This document shows positions 1 through 12,726 of a DNA stretch of 64,000 nt, piece by piece. Every line of letters begins with the position of its first letter. Positions within the stretch are counted from its first letter, which is position 1. This DNA comes from Pollenia angustigena (Eukaryota > Arthropoda > Insecta > Diptera > Polleniidae). The DNA lies in NCBI GenBank assembly GCA_930367215.1, contig OV884059.1:153200511-153264510 (forward strand), read 5' to 3'. The notes below the pieces were generated by a model, which saw only the letters and a list, made by a program, of their open reading frames with translations, had not been told where the DNA came from and ran no database searches. A program made the position numbers and the translations under genes.

Positions 1-305
1 TTTTGAACCAGTACTAATATTTCTTGAAATAAATTCAAATACAGACTTTTTTAATTTTTTTCTGCAAGCAGCCAAACATCAAAAATTTGTTGGTGCGATA
101 TACAAAAATTCATGATCAGTTTTGGGATCGGGAATAGTGGGTGGGGCAAGTTGGGGCAGACTTTTTTGGTTGATTCAGAAAGAAGACAAAATAGGTAATC
201 TGATGCAAATAATGCGACTACTTCTGCTTGCTTGTGTATATATTTTTTTGTCCAATGAAAAAAAAAAAATATTCAAAATAACTTCTAAAAAGAGATATAT
301 GTACA

Positions 306-537
306 TACAAGGCGAATTCATCCCAGGTAGTCTCGGTACTACAACAAGTACAACTCGTACAAAAACCACAAGCAATTTGTTTTTGTAAAATCATTGTACA
401 ATGTCAAAAACAGAAATTAAACAAAACAGAAACAAAGATAATAAAAGAGAATAAACAAAATTTTGACATCCAACAGTGATTTTAGCTAATATCAGCAGGG
501 CTTTTAAGACCACCTGTAATAAATTCGCCTTGTGTAC
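306..537. mobile_element. MITE, family with ACAAGGCGAATT termini
   Basis: Inverted ends: ACAAGGCGAATTCATCCCAG at the left and the reverse complement of CACCTGTAATAAATTCGCCT at the right. Its right half recurs at 41998-42102 (with ATCAGCAGGGCTTTTA and the same terminus) and a degenerate relative lies near 27868-28033. It has no coding capacity; the open frame at 122-388 crosses it by chance. Confidence 0.65.
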
Positions 538-540
538 ATA

Positions 541-894
541 CATATTTAAAAACCTTCAAACTTTTATTCTGATCACGTGTTACAATTGATTAATTCTGTT
601 AATAAAAAATATACAAAACTACAAAATAAAAAAAATATTCATGAAGATATTGCATATTATTAAAAAGTTACAACCATTCAAAGTTGGGCTACGCGCCTTA
701 ACTTGCTTATGTCTAGCAATAGTCTGCAATTACAGTGAAGTTTAAGGTGCTGTTTCTTCATAACGCTGTTAATTTTTTTAATTTCAAATGCAATTATATG
801 TAGTTGGGATTGTTATCAATCAATTCTAGTAAAAATTCTTTAAAAAAAAAAACAAACAAAAAATTGGATTTTGATAAGCTAAAATGTTAAAACC
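541..894. other. AT-rich spacer, nothing recognised
   Basis: No long open frame, tandem repeat or terminal inverted repeat could be identified here. Homopolymer A and T runs dominate. Confidence 0.4.
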
Positions 895-1290
895 TTACAG
901 TGTGCGCCGTTCGGCATTCGCTGGAATATGGCAGATTACCTAAAGGACATAGATTACGCTGATGATATTAAGCTTCGTACAGACGATGGTCATATCTTAC
1001 AATAATGTAAGCAGGTGTTGCCAACAGCAAAATTTTTCTGACAATGATCCATTGTCAGATGCATTAATTTTGCACATCTGCAAATACAAACGAGCTTACA
1101 ATGTTCACACAGTTGTAAGACATTTTAGCCAATTTTAATGCAATTTAAGCAACGCTGCTTACCAATATTGTAAGATCTGACCATCGTCTGTACGAAGCTT
1201 TAGTCTAACGGCTCATCGATATGAGGATATTGAAGCCAAAATAAGGAGTGTTACCGAAAACGCCAGAAAAGTAGGGTTGAGAATAAACTT
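895..1290 (+). pseudogene. Non-LTR retrotransposon reverse transcriptase fragment, split by a MITE
   Basis: Before the insertion, 907-970 reads GIRWNMADYLKDIDYADDI, which contains the reverse transcriptase catalytic motif YADD. After it, 1203-1290 continues with LTAHRYEDIEAKIRSVTENA and RKVGLRI, the usual continuation of LINE palm and thumb sequence. The frame is restored if the 229-bp insert and one copy of its TTA target duplication are removed. Only about 55 codons survive, so the clade (Jockey/R1/LOA group) cannot be fixed. Confidence 0.7.
971..1199. mobile_element. MITE with 45-bp TIRs and TTA target duplication (Harbinger-like)
   Basis: Left end AGCTTCGTACAGACGATGGT; the right end is its reverse complement with few mismatches over about 45 bp. 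It is flanked by TTA at 968-970 and 1200-1202. The host sequence is a LINE reading frame, so the boundaries are certain. A 3-bp TTA duplication is typical of PIF/Harbinger elements; class assignment is inference. Confidence 0.82.
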
Positions 1291-1610
1291 TTAAAAAACA
1301 AATTATTAAGGGTATTCATTTCAGTTTTTTTATTTGTTGGAAAAATGGAAAAGTGGAAAAATGTAATTTTTGTTACAACAACCACAAGAAAAAAATTCCA
1401 CCAAAAGTTACATTTTTATCAGACTATAACCAAGTGTAAAAAAGTCAGGATAAAAAGATGTAATTTTCCGCTTTAAACGTCAAACGAAATGATGTTGCCA
1501 TTCATAAAAAATTGCTAATTTTTTATACAAAGTACGAAAAATTGCATCTCTTTTTATAAATTCTTGAATTGTACAACTCTGATTTTAAAAATTATTTTTT
1601 ATAGTTACAA

Positions 1611-2114
1611 CCAAGGTCTATCCAATAGGTCTGCTTAAGAAGCCAGATGTTAATTTGGGGTTTTCCTCAACGATATCAAAAGTTGTTTACATTTTCCTTA
1701 TACGTGTTTTTGTTTACTTTTTTGATTTTTTGCCACACATACATGCACACAAAACACATTTTTCCTTTTGTTTTGCCTATGTACCAAGGTATATTTACAC
1801 AAGGTAGACTCATTTGGGAGTGTATACATGCTGCTCTATAAAAGGAACGGAGTTGTCAAAATTGTCTTCATATAAAAAAAAACAATTTAACGCACACATG
1901 TACAAATTTTTTCTCATATACACGAAATTTGACGTTAAGCTTCCAACTAGGGGTAATCAGCTGACAAACATATGGGCCAACGAGTTTACCTTGTGTAAAT
2001 ATACCTTGCCTATGTACTAGTAGTAAGATTTCGACAACGGCGAGGAATTTTACACAAACAAAATGCTTGTTGTTTTTTTTGTAGAAGTAAGCAGACCTAT
2101 TGGATAGGCCTTGG
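1611..2114. mobile_element. TIR element, family with CCAAGGTCTATCCAATAGGT ends
   Basis: The left TIR CCAAGGTCTATCCAATAGGT plus CTGCTTA is matched by TAAGCAGACCTATTGGATAG at the right. Relatives occur at 27770-28338 and 49508-50323. An inner inverted pair near 1783-2015 (AAGGTATATTTACACAAGGT) marks a second nested element. The open frames on both strands here come from the symmetry and are not genes. Confidence 0.75.
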
Positions 2115-2145
2115 TTACAACATTTCTTTTTCATTTAATCTTTCA

Positions 2146-2612
2146 AAACACACTCGTAAAACTGCTCTGAGTGGGCAGCTCGCGCTTTTTGTCATTATTT
2201 CTTAAGGGCAAACAGGTCGTTTTTGTTTGTCTGCTTTTGTTGCGTTTTGCGTTGTCACCTCGCATTGGTTAGTGTTTCGGCGTCGTATAACTGTACCGAG
2301 TTACAGTTTTTGCGGTATCTGCATTAACTAAATGCAATCGTTTTTAACCTCAATTTGAGGTTTTGTCTGGTGGAGAACCATTAATAACTCATGTGACTGG
2401 TGGAGAACCAATATAACTCAGACGTTTTACTGGTGGAGTACCAAGGAAATAACTCAGACGTTTTACTGTGGAGACAAGATATACTCTGGAGCTTATTCTG
2501 GAAGCTATTCGCCTTCCTATACGAAGGTCTAGGTCGATCGAGGACTTGTGGATGAGGTCCAACAAACCGTGTGATACCCTGGCAATATAACTCTAGATAG
2601 TTAGCCAAAAAT
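2146..2612 (+). repeat. Retroelement leader- or LTR-like repeat, copy 1
   Basis: Closely matches 43035-43500. Shared features are CTCGTAAAACTGCTCT, CATTATTTCTTAAGGGCA, AGTGTTTCGGCGTCGTATAA, and four imperfect units of about 30-35 bp beginning CTGGTGGAGAACCAATATAA and ending ACTCAGACGTTTTA. It may be the LTR or 5' leader of a retrotransposon, because a gypsy-type integrase fragment follows at 3057; no clean TG...CA ends were identified. Confidence 0.55.
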
Positions 2613-3056
2613 TTTTTTTAGTGTTTAAGCAAAATCAAAAAAAAAAAATAATCTTTCAAAAAGAAAAAATTCATATTAAATACCTATGTGTTCAATGAAA
2701 AAAGTTATTAAAAAAGAATTAAAAAAAAGAAATGGGGTCAAAAAAAATTTACAGAAGCTGAAGTTAATAAAATACCCGACTTTTTAGACAATCGCCATTT
2801 TGAGTAACTTTTTGTAGTCGAATATTATGATGAAAATAACACCAATCACTCGTTTTAAATTTAATAATCAATTTATTCACTTTTAACACTTTTGTTCGGC
2901 ATCTTGAAAAATATCAATTACTTCCACGAATTATTTGACAGATTTTTTTTGACAGTTTGTAAAAAAAAAAACCCCCGTTCACGTCAATAAGAGTGTAATT
3001 TTTCTTTTTTCCACTTTTCCAACCAAAAAAAAATTGAAATTAATACCCTTATTTAT

Positions 3057-3432
3057 ATGAAGATGGTGGGTCTGAAGCTTATATTTGTGGTCGGATTTTT
3101 GGTATCGAAGGCCTGCAACAAACTATAGTTAGTGATTATGACACGAAATTTACATCGCACGATTTTAAACGCTTTTGTCAAATAAATTATATTGAACATT
3201 TAACAACATCAACATTCCATCCGTCATTGAATGGATTAGCGGAACGATTTGTACGTACTTTTAAATCATCATTTAACAAAATATGCCAGGAAGAACTCAA
3301 AAAGGAACAGGCCCTTTACAAATATTTGGCGACGTATAGAGCCACACCAAGTCCAACTACTGGTAAATCACCTGCAGAGTTACTTCATGGTCGCCAACCA
3401 CGTACTATTTTAACTTTACAAAACTTGCACTC
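3057..3432 (+). pseudogene. Ty3/gypsy-type integrase fragment
   Basis: The frame gives EGLQQTIVSDYDTKFTSHDF, then ERFVRTFKSSFNKICQEE, ATYRATPSPTTGKSPAELL and HGRQPRTIL. The D and E residues in SDYDTKF and LNGLAERF match the second and third positions of the retroviral-type DDE integrase core, and ...SPAELLHGR is the usual gypsy continuation. The sequence ends abruptly at about 3432, where an antisense LINE fragment begins. No gag, protease or reverse transcriptase of this element is present. Confidence 0.85.
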
Positions 3433-3775
3433 ACTTTTTTTTGAGTTCCATGTGGTACAGCCATCCAGAAAGTTACCCAAATACTTTGCTCCTTCCGATA
3501 GAGGTAACTCGACGCCATCTAGCACTGGCCCCCTAAATCCCTCTATCCTATACATTCTGGTAAATAGCATAAGCTCAGTCTTCACAGGGTTAACACCCAG
3601 TCCCCTATCCTTTACCCATGCCGAAAGTTCGCCTAGCATCACCTGCCTAATTTCCCCGATCGTGGACAGAAATTTTCCCCTGACCAGCAGAACTATGTCG
3701 TCCGTATAGGCAACAACTTTCCTTCCCATGGAATCAAATGACTCAAGAATCCCGTTGACCGCAAGCAACCACATA
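3420..3775 (-). pseudogene. Non-LTR reverse transcriptase fragment
   Basis: Minus-strand frame with MGRKVVAYTDDIVLLVRGKF (YTDD in place of YADD at the catalytic site), LGVNPVKTELMLFTR and LSEGAKYLGNFLD. These are palm and thumb motifs of Jockey/R1/I-group LINEs. It is 5' and 3' truncated and joined directly to the integrase fragment, so one element was inserted into or recombined with the other. Confidence 0.8.
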
Positions 3776-3779
3776 TATA

Positions 3780-4655
3780 TTATAAATCGATGTTTAAGAA
3801 ATATCCCTCGTATATATTGGCCGAATCGGACTAACCCCCAAGATCAACGACGAAAATGAAGACTACGTAATCCTTGGTTGTTGCATATGAATTGCTTTCT
3901 TCTTTCAACAATAACGCTGCTACTATCGATTCCATTTCTTCTTAAAATTATAACAAAAAACTTTATTTATTTTATGTATAAAAAATAAAATATCACCTGA
4001 AGCGCAACAAGATTTCACACAATAAATTAATCTATTGCCTATTTATCTATTGAATGTTTTTTTTATTAAATGTCTTCCTTTATTTAAAATATGCGTATAT
4101 ATGTTATGCATATAGTATGTACAATAAATGATTAAGTCTGCTGAGTGTTTTTTTTTATTAATTTATACATTTTACGATGTAAATTCTACATATTATTTTT
4201 TACTATATCTATATGAGTTATATATGTATGTATATTTGCTTTATTGATATTAACTAAGTCAGTTATGTGATAAAAAACGATTCAAAACCGATATCGTTTT
4301 CAGTATCTTTAAAAATTTATTTCTTATACATTTTCCTCCGTTTTTCTGTATATATTCTTTTAAATTTTTTATTGTATATGGTAATCATAATTATAATTAA
4401 ATTAAGTAATTATAATTATAAATAAATTATGAAATATTTTTGATTTTGTTTTTGCTTTCAATATAATTTTTCTCGTTGCGTTGCGTTTTACACAATTAGA
4501 GCCTAAGACTTTACTTCAGAGATGGATTTTAAAATCGGTCGAACTTTATCACAACTGCTTAAAACGATCGTTTTTCATCACATACCTGCTTATCTTATAA
4601 AAAAAAAAATTTTTGCCATGCATGTATTTTGTTCTAAAAACAAAATGATGCGAAA
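3780..4655. other. AT-rich spacer downstream of htk
   Basis: No gene or bounded repeat was recognised. Candidate minus-strand AATAAA signals (TTTATT near 3963-3970 and 4318) could serve long htk 3' UTRs. The 4522-4821 and 4549-4752 open frames run into the palindromic MITE and are not credible genes. Confidence 0.4.
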
Positions 4656-4663
4656 TATTGGTG

Positions 4664-4828
4664 GTATTCACGTCACAAGTTGCACCCTTGCAAAAAACGA
4701 AAAGTGCAAAAATATAACAACAACCACAAAGACAATTATTTACGCACAACAAACTGTCTGTGTGGTTGTTGTTTTATTTTTGCACTTTTGCTTTTTTGCT
4801 AGGGTGCAACTTGTGACGTGAATACCCT
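4664..4828. mobile_element. Palindromic MITE just downstream of htk
   Basis: GGTATTCACGTCACAAGTTG at the left is repeated inverted at the right (CAACTTGTGACGTGAATACC). The arms stay complementary for about 75 bp (AACAACCACA / TGTGGTTGTTG) around a short centre. It lies about 175 bp beyond the htk stop codon. No clear target duplication. Confidence 0.8.
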
Positions 4829-5002
4829 TATTGTTATACAATTTTCCAAACTACAATTATAAGCAAACAAAATTAAACATATTTTTTGTTTTGCTGAAAT
4901 TCGTTTAAAGAAAAGGAAATAACATTTTTTTGTTGTATGAAATGCTAAAAATTTTTTGTAAGGTTTAATTTTTAAAATTAAAATATTATTTAGAGTATTT
5001 TT

Positions 5003-5190
5003 TTAACCAACTTTCATCTGTTGTTGATTTTGCAATTGTTGCTGTTTCTTTTCGCGTTCACGTCGTCGCAATTTTTTGCGACGCCGATCAATACTGGCTA
5101 AATCAGTTTTGATTATGTTATAAGTTTTACGCAAATCTTGGATTTGTTTGAGTAAAATTGCTATACATTGATCGGGATTGAGTGAGGGAT
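5003..5190 (-). CDS. htk: htk coding exon 5 and stop codon
   Basis: 188-nt terminal exon. The acceptor TTTTTTTCAG ends at 5191, and the TAA stop is at 5005-5003. It encodes DPSLNPDQCIAILLKQIQDL, then a strongly basic helix (RRRKKLRRREREKK) and a Gln-rich tail ending MKVG. The helical basic end resembles the conserved C-terminal segment of ARID4 proteins. An ATTAAA-type signal lies about 35 nt beyond the stop (near 4967, minus strand), and an AATAAA lies inside the MITE at about 4773. Confidence 0.88.
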
Positions 5191-8100
5191 CTGAAAAAAA
5201 TTAGAATTATGTAAAATTTTTTTTTTAGTTTTTATTGTATGTATTCTAAAAATATGTACTTACCCAATTGCACTAGGAAATTGTAGGGACAAGGTTTTGA
5301 ACCTGGCGAATTTAATTGTTGAGTTTGTTGTTGCGATAAATTGTGTTGATGTCGGGATGCGTGATGAGTACTGCGTTGGGAAATATTATCGGAATTATCA
5401 TCACTATCAGAACCAGCTGAAAAGGAAAAAAAGATTAAATAATTTCTTGGATAAGTACCAATCAGTCAACTATTAAAAGTTTACATATAAAAATAGTAAC
5501 CTGTATTCTTTTTATTAGAAGGCAATGGTCTCCGTCTCTTTGAATGCTGATGATGTTGTGTTTGTTGTTGTATTGGCTGTTGTTGTTCGGCGTTTAAGGA
5601 GTTGTCAGTCTGTTTGCGTGGTCGTCTGCGTTTACGTGGGGAAACTTCATTTTCTACATCTACAGATTTCTTTAAATCTTCACTAGATTCATCCTCTTGA
5701 CTGCCCGAATCGTTGGGTGAACTGCTGGTTGTAGTAATTGCAGTGGTAGAGGTTGTAGCCGCTGATGTTACAGTGGCTGTTGAACCAGTCAATGGTTTGC
5801 TAGTGTGTGCTGTAGAGAATTCTTTATCTGGTGCGTTACTCGATTCCGGTATTAATAAAGTCGCTGTTCTCTCTTGAGAATCTTCACGACCCGTTATAAC
5901 CGAAGCTGGACTACCCGGTATGGTTTCTTCACATCTCAATTGTATTATAGAATCGTTATGAGTCTCGGCTAGTACATTCGATGTTTCCACTGACGATGAT
6001 GTAGTAGATGGTCCAGCTAAAAGTGGGTTTGAAGGGGGTGGTGGGACTATTTCTTTGTTACTCAGTTGTGATTGTGAATTAACCGTCGAATTTGTTACAT
6101 GTATAATTGGGGGTTTTGGTATATCTCCCAAAGGCTTAAGACCATCATCTGGACGAAGTTCTGTTCTTGGATCAAGATAAAATCCAGATGTGGAAGTGGG
6201 TGCTGGTGTCGGATTAGTGGGTGCAGAAAGTGGTTGAAACCCTCCCTTAAAGGGAGTTTGTACAAGACCAGATGTTATTATGGGTTTAATATTTTGTGGT
6301 ATGATTCGTATGGTTGAAGAGTTTTCATATGTTTTTGATGTCGATACAAATGCTGTGGGGTTAGAAGATTGAACGGAAGGTGTGATAAGAGAATGTGCGG
6401 GATTTGAAACTAGTGCAGAAGTAGTGGTTGCTATATTGGACTTCGTAATAGCAGCTGCTAATGACTGCTGGGGCTGTGGTAGCACCATTTGTTGGATTTG
6501 TTGTTGCTGTTGCAATTGTTTTTGTGTTTGTTTGGGAGTTTGTAAGGCAGCTGCTGCTGCTTGAGCTGCAGCCATAACTGAGGGTACTGCTGTTGAGGCC
6601 ACAACTACCGAAGCCGGTATATCGGGTAAAACTATAGGAACTCCTGCTGAAACTGTTACAACTTGATTTGATATACGAGGGGAGTTTGTAGTTTGCTTGT
6701 GAGGAGTTGAAATATTTGATGCAGCACTGCCGCTGGCTGTTTGGCCCAAATGTGTGGCTGGCTCCTGTTTTTTCTCGCCAGTATTCTGTGTTTGGTTTTG
6801 AGCACCCGCTGTGGGCATTATCAAAACCGATTTCTGCATAGTTTGCGAAAGACTGGTTAATGGCAACGATTGTTGAAGATTAACTTGTATTACGGGCTTA
6901 GTCACATTTTGATATACAACCGTGGCAGCGTTTTGTGGAGGTGTTTTGCTTACCAGTGAAGCAGAAGACGTAATACTTATCAAACTCGAGGATGTAGTAG
7001 TGGATATTGTAGGAGTCAAAGGGTTTCTTCCAATAGCAGAAGATGTAACGGCTTTAATGGGAATGGGAGCCGGAATGTCATAATGTGTAGCATATGATAC
7101 TTTAGCTGAACCCATTGTTGTTTCAAGTTTTACAGCCGTGGAAGAAGGTTTACACGATTCAGGACCAAGTAACACGGGACTGGGTTTTTGTTCTATTGGT
7201 GTAGTAGTAGCACCTGAGTCATCAGCTACATCTTCTATAACCAATCTGCGTTCCGAATCTGTACTATCATTGCTGTCATCGGAGAATGTTTCAGGATTAG
7301 TAGAAGAAAGGGGAGTGGTTGGCGTCACTGGATGGCTAGTCACGGGTGTGCGCCTTTGTATTGCACATTCTAGCTTCTGTATGGTCTCCGTTAGCTGATT
7401 TTTAGTACCTCCCATTGATTCTAAGATACCCATTTTAGGTTCGGGTGAAGTTAATGGTGTGCGTTTGTTGGCCAGAAAAGCTGTAAGAGGACCACTTAAC
7501 AAACCGGTTGAAGTAGATAACGAAGTTATGTCTGTGTTAATTTTCAAAGGTTCACTTAATAGGATGACAGACGAAGTGTTGCCTGTAAGTGAATTTGTTT
7601 GTGTTAAAGATTCTAAAGAAGTTTTAATAGTTGTTGTTGAGTTTAAACTAGATGTCAGCAAAGATGGTAGTGCTGCAGAAGAAAGGGATTTGATTTCTTT
7701 TGACTCTAAAATTTCTTTGTCCTTAGTTTGTCCAGCAGCAGCTTCTTGTTTTTTATTCTCTTCTTCCTCTTTCTTTTGGGAAATAGCCTTTAAAACTTTA
7801 TCTGCAATAGATGAAGTGGTAGGTTTTGTTTCCAATTTAGAAGGATCAAAATCAAAGGCACCACTCGTGGCTGATAGTAAGACTTTAGCATTTTCCAATT
7901 CAAATTTATTTTCACGACTACTTGAGCCAGCACCTAATGACAGCTCAAATACACTACGTGTTTCTATAAAAGGACTTCCAACTTGTGGTTTTGTAGTGGC
8001 AGCAGTGGTGGGAGGTGTTGACAACTTTGGAGAAGCTACTATAAGTTGAGCAGTTGCGGCATGTGTATTTGCTGTAGAATGAGTACTTGCCGTATTGGAA

Positions 8101-11100
8101 GAAGGCAAAACAGAAGCTTTTTCAGGGATTGTTGCCTTAGGGGGTGTGATTTCTGAAGAATTGGTTAAGGCAGCAGGTGGTTGTGGTGATTGCAGAGCAT
8201 CTGTTAAGGCTCGTGTAGTTTCTTGAACAGTTTGCGCTAATTCTTCATTCAAGGCATTAATATTTAAATTAAAACTGGGAGATTTTCGTAAAGAATCGAA
8301 TGCAGAGTTGTCTGATTGGGGTTTCTGTGGTGTTATTACGGGTGCTAATAGGGAAGATGCAGAAGAAGCTGGGGTACTGCTGGGTGGTATAGATTTTGGT
8401 AAAGCTGGAGCATGCATTGTTGAACCAGTAGTAGTTTTAGATTGTGCACCCGTTTGGGTTTTAATATGTGTAGTAGAAGCTGGAGCACTAGCTGTAGTTG
8501 AAGTAGAAGCTGCTGAATGATGCACTAATTTGGCTTCTGCCACTAATTGACTTGTCGTTGTTGTCTTCTCTTCCATTTTTAACATTTTAGCCTTTTCCAA
8601 TACGGATTCTTTCATAGGTGAACCACGTTTTTTACGATTTACTAAAGCAGACATAGGATTTGATCCCAATGAAGGGTGATGATCTGTTTTACAAGAAGTT
8701 TTACTACGGTGTGTTATGTTACTTCCGGAGGAAGCTCCCAAATTGGCAGTTATTACAGAAGTATTGGACTGTACCATGGGTGATTTACGTATTTCAAACT
8801 CAAACGGTTCATTGTCCTTGAACTCATAAACATCTGGTGAATTCGGCTTGTTAGTGAGGGAGGATGAAACTTTAGTTTCCTTAGCACATGCGCTGGCATA
8901 AGAAGTAGAAGAAGTCGAAGTGGTCGAGGGTGATGATAAAGAAGTAGAGGTAGATGAAGAACTACCTGATATGTCTAGTTTACTCATATCTGGTAAAAAC
9001 CTAGAACCCGATGAAGAAGATGTATTCGATGAGGAAGAAGTAGAAGAAGATGTTGATGAAGTTGATGAAGGAGAACAAGCAGCAGGCGGCTCAACTTTAA
9101 GAATTTCTTTCTGTATATTAGGTTCAATGAACTTCTTAGCCGCTTGCGACTGTGTTGTTGAGGATTCCGCTATCGAACCTTTTTTGAGAGTTTCCATTTT
9201 TTTGCCAAAAGTTGTTTCCAATTTCTTTGCTACGGACTGGGGTTTTTCAACTATAACTGAAGTATATTTGCTGGGCATATTTAGAGAGGAAGAAGATGAT
9301 ATGGCAGAAGTGGGAAATCGGGTGGGTTGTAAAATAACAGTTTTCGTTTCGGTTGTTGCGCTTAACAGAGGCTTCTTTTCCTCTTCTTTGAGTGAAGGGG
9401 TTTCTATTTTTAAATCTATTTCCTGTTTTATATTAATAACTCCCATTGAAGGTTTATTTTCTTCCTTAATAAATGGTTTAGCTTTTAAAATCTCCTGTTT
9501 CTTTTCGTCTTCTCTTTCTTTTATAATTTTTTCTACCACTCTTGTATTGCCTATTGACGTAGTTGATTTTGTAGCAATTTGAGGTTTTTCTAATGACCTT
9601 AACTTTTCAGCATTTATTATTTGTTGGAATTTCTTTCTCATATTTTCAAGTTGTGTGGTCTTATCAGACGATTGAGACTCGTCGTCTCCAAATGAATCGG
9701 TTTCAGAAGATAGTTCAGTGGAAGGACGTTTTTGTGGCTCATCTTTAGATTCTAGCTTGCATTCTTCTTTAAGCGCTAAAGATAAATTTAATGTATTGGG
9801 TGATGATTTTAAATCAAATTCTGTTTTTTCTGTCTTGATTTTGTTAAGATTGTTAGACTCCTTGGAGTCTTTTATTTCTTTTATTGAATCTTCAGTTTCT
9901 AGTGATGTCTTTATGCTTTGGAATCCCTTCAGCTCAGAGCGTATTTGATTCAAATCAAAATCACGACCTTTCCGTTGTACCACAGATTTGCTGGTACTGG
10001 GCATATCTTCTTCTTCATCATCTTCATCATCATCCTGATCGTCGGTATCTGTTTGACTATTGGGAGCCGACATTGATAGCTTGGATTTTGCTGGAGACTT
10101 GATAATTTTAGCAGAGTCCTTTACATTACGTATAGGCCTTTTAACAGGTTCATCAGAATCTGTATCCGATTCTTCTTCGGTAGCTAAGGAAACATCAGAA
10201 ACATTGGCCGATGTTCTTCTAACCGAGTTTGGTGTTTGACGTTGAGGACGTTTCTTCAAAGCTGAAGAAGTAGCTGGAGATTTAGTACGACTTGAGTTGG
10301 AGGCAACTGAAGATGGTGTTGTTGATCTAGGAGGCATAGAATCGCTACGACCTCTACCGCGCTTTCCCGCTGCATTAGGTGTTTTAGAGGCAGATACCAC
10401 TTGCTGTTGGGTTGTTGATGAAGTTGAAGAGGCTGCACTATTTGATGCCGAACCTGCTGGTGTTGATGCTAATGAAGCTGCTGATGGAGGCTTTGGCGGA
10501 TTTTCTTTAGATTTTTCACTAGAACTAGATGTTCTATTAGCACCTTTGAATTTCGAACCCTTGGTTAAATTTTCAGCAATACGCTCCCTGGGCACCCATT
10601 CATCGTACCGATTATTCCAACCAGTATAATGAACCAAATACATGGGTGTATTACGCTGTAAGGTAATTTCTATAACCTTGGCCTCGTAAGTAACCTTCTT
10701 TTCGTGATAATAAACCTTTAATTTGTCCCCAGTTTCAACCACAAAATCACCAGTATCAATTTTTTCTACCACAATTTCATCTTTACGTCGTTTGCTACGT
10801 TTATCATCATTCTGAACAGACTGTTTGCGTTGGGTTTTGTCCTTCTTATTAGAAACATTTGATCCTGAAATAAAAAAATAAATTCTTTAAATCTTAAAAA
10901 AAACTATAGAAAGCTTTTAAAGCTTTTAGCCCTCACTAAATTTTTTAAATTCATTTTTTAGTTAATTTTTCAACCACTTAAGCAAGCACAATCTTAAGCC
11001 CCCTTCCACTTGGCTTTTCTCTCTTTGACATTTTCTTTCGCACAAACACACTTCTTATTAAACCGCTTTTTTCTCTCGATTACATTCTGTTATACTAAAG

Positions 11101-12674
11101 CACAGGGATGGAAAATTAAAATTTTGAAATGGTACAGAAATCCTAACAAAAAATACTTTTATTAAATAAAAGTACCTAACTTTTTATTGGAAAGTGACAA
11201 AAAATATAAACCTTGTATTCAAGTTATCGGCTCAATAGTGAACAATTGCTTACTAGATTTTTCCAACTTTTTCTCTGAGGCAAAACCTATGGAGCAACTG
11301 ATGCTTTTAAATATTTTTCCGATGCTTTCTCTATGGCGAAGAGTCGGCCTTAGCCACCGAATTAATATAGGTAAAGAAAACTTTAATGCCTTCTTAAGTT
11401 GACTTTTGCCGACGTTTGTATGCCACTGTGGGAATTTTAAGAAACAAATGCATTAGTTCTTGACCCATATAACCCATCTTAGTCTGGGTTTACACTATGA
11501 AAGTTTTCTTTCTGAAAGTCTGAGCTTATGGGTGAGAGAGGAAGAGAACATGCGGCTATTCTCTCCCCTCTCACCAATAAACTCACACTTTCTGAAAGAA
11601 AACTTTCAAAGTGAGAACCCAGACTTATGTGACGAATCTCTTCATTTAGTCTTAAATATTTACTTTGATTCTTCATTAGGTCAGACAATATTTGTTGAAA
11701 ATTGTGAAATTAGAAAAAAAAAATACTTTTTAAGTTGTGTGGTTACTCCGATATTTTCTATCTTAAAAAGTACCGAAAAAAGTTCGAAAGTACTAAATGT
11801 TCCATGCCTGCTAAAATAACCATATTTTAGTTTTAGTTATCCACCAACTTTGGAAACGTTTGTTGTTAAAATACCGAATTAAATAATAAATAAAATTAAT
11901 TCCGAAGTTCGCCAATAATTTTTTATAACATTAAAAAAATAAATAAAAAATTTAACGAAAATTGTGCATACAAAATAGGTAAACAAAATAATAAAACGAT
12001 TGGTTGGTTAAAACCAAGGAACATTTAAGTTACATACATATGTGTACATACGTATGTATGTATACATCAGACAGCGTAGAGTTATGCTGTCAATTTTTTT
12101 TGTACGGAGTTTGAAATTAGAATAAATGCATACATACATACATATGCAAGTTCAAAAAAACCATACAAAAAAATTGACAGCTAGCCTAACTACCTCTGAT
12201 GCTTACACCTTATGAATAGTGCCTTGGGTTAAACTATAAATTCAAAATTAAGTAAAATTATAAAGTAAAAGCCAGAAAATGTGAACAAAAACTCATTTTT
12301 TTTTGTTAAAATATGAAAAAGAAACCTCTGGAAAATAATTAAATGTTGACGAAAAATATATATATACATACATATATATGTATGTATGTTTGTACCTATG
12401 TATGTACATACATGGTATGGTATTGAGCTGATAAGATGAATGTGCAGGTCATTTAATTTTGTTTTTATTATAAATTTTGGAAATAAATACATATGGGCAT
12501 TTCCGTCAAAAGGTTCACCGTGACCGAAAATTTAAAAGTTATTAAAAGCTGATTATTTTACGATATTTTTATAGAGAAATATTTAGATTTTACTAATTTT
12601 ATAAATTTACTCGTAAATTTGTTCACTTAGATAAACAATCAGACTGCAAAATTGTGCAAAATTAATTTCTTATA

Positions 12675-12726
<52 letters not shown>

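Larger units (their letters stand above)
1313..3056. mobile_element. Possible large element with GGGTATTCATTTCAG-like ends
   Basis: The sequence at 1311-1360 (AAGGGTATTCATTTCAG, then GTTGGAAAAATGGAAAAGTG) is matched in inverted orientation at 3005-3056 (CCACTTTTCCAACC, then AATTAATACCCTTATT). This suggests one element of about 1.7 kb, itself invaded by the elements at 1611-2114 and 2150-2610. It could instead be two separate solo ends. Confidence 0.45.

Noticed and set aside
122..388. Small overlapping open frames on both strands
   Set aside because: No domain, low complexity, and they run into a MITE end.
1868..2134. Small minus-strand gene
   Set aside because: It lies wholly within a TIR element with related copies that do not keep the frame.
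4522..4821. Paired open frames on opposite strands
   Set aside because: They read through a palindromic MITE; the symmetry creates both.
6099..10629. Long plus-strand open frames across the htk exon (for example 7459-8049, 8920-9582)
   Set aside because: They are antisense shadows of a low-complexity coding exon whose minus-strand frame has conserved domains and matching splice phases.
10740..10772. A separate chromodomain gene starting at 10772
   Set aside because: The apparent start is a GTG inside an exon; the frame continues upstream to a splice acceptor and joins exon 2 in phase to give the ARID4 domain order.
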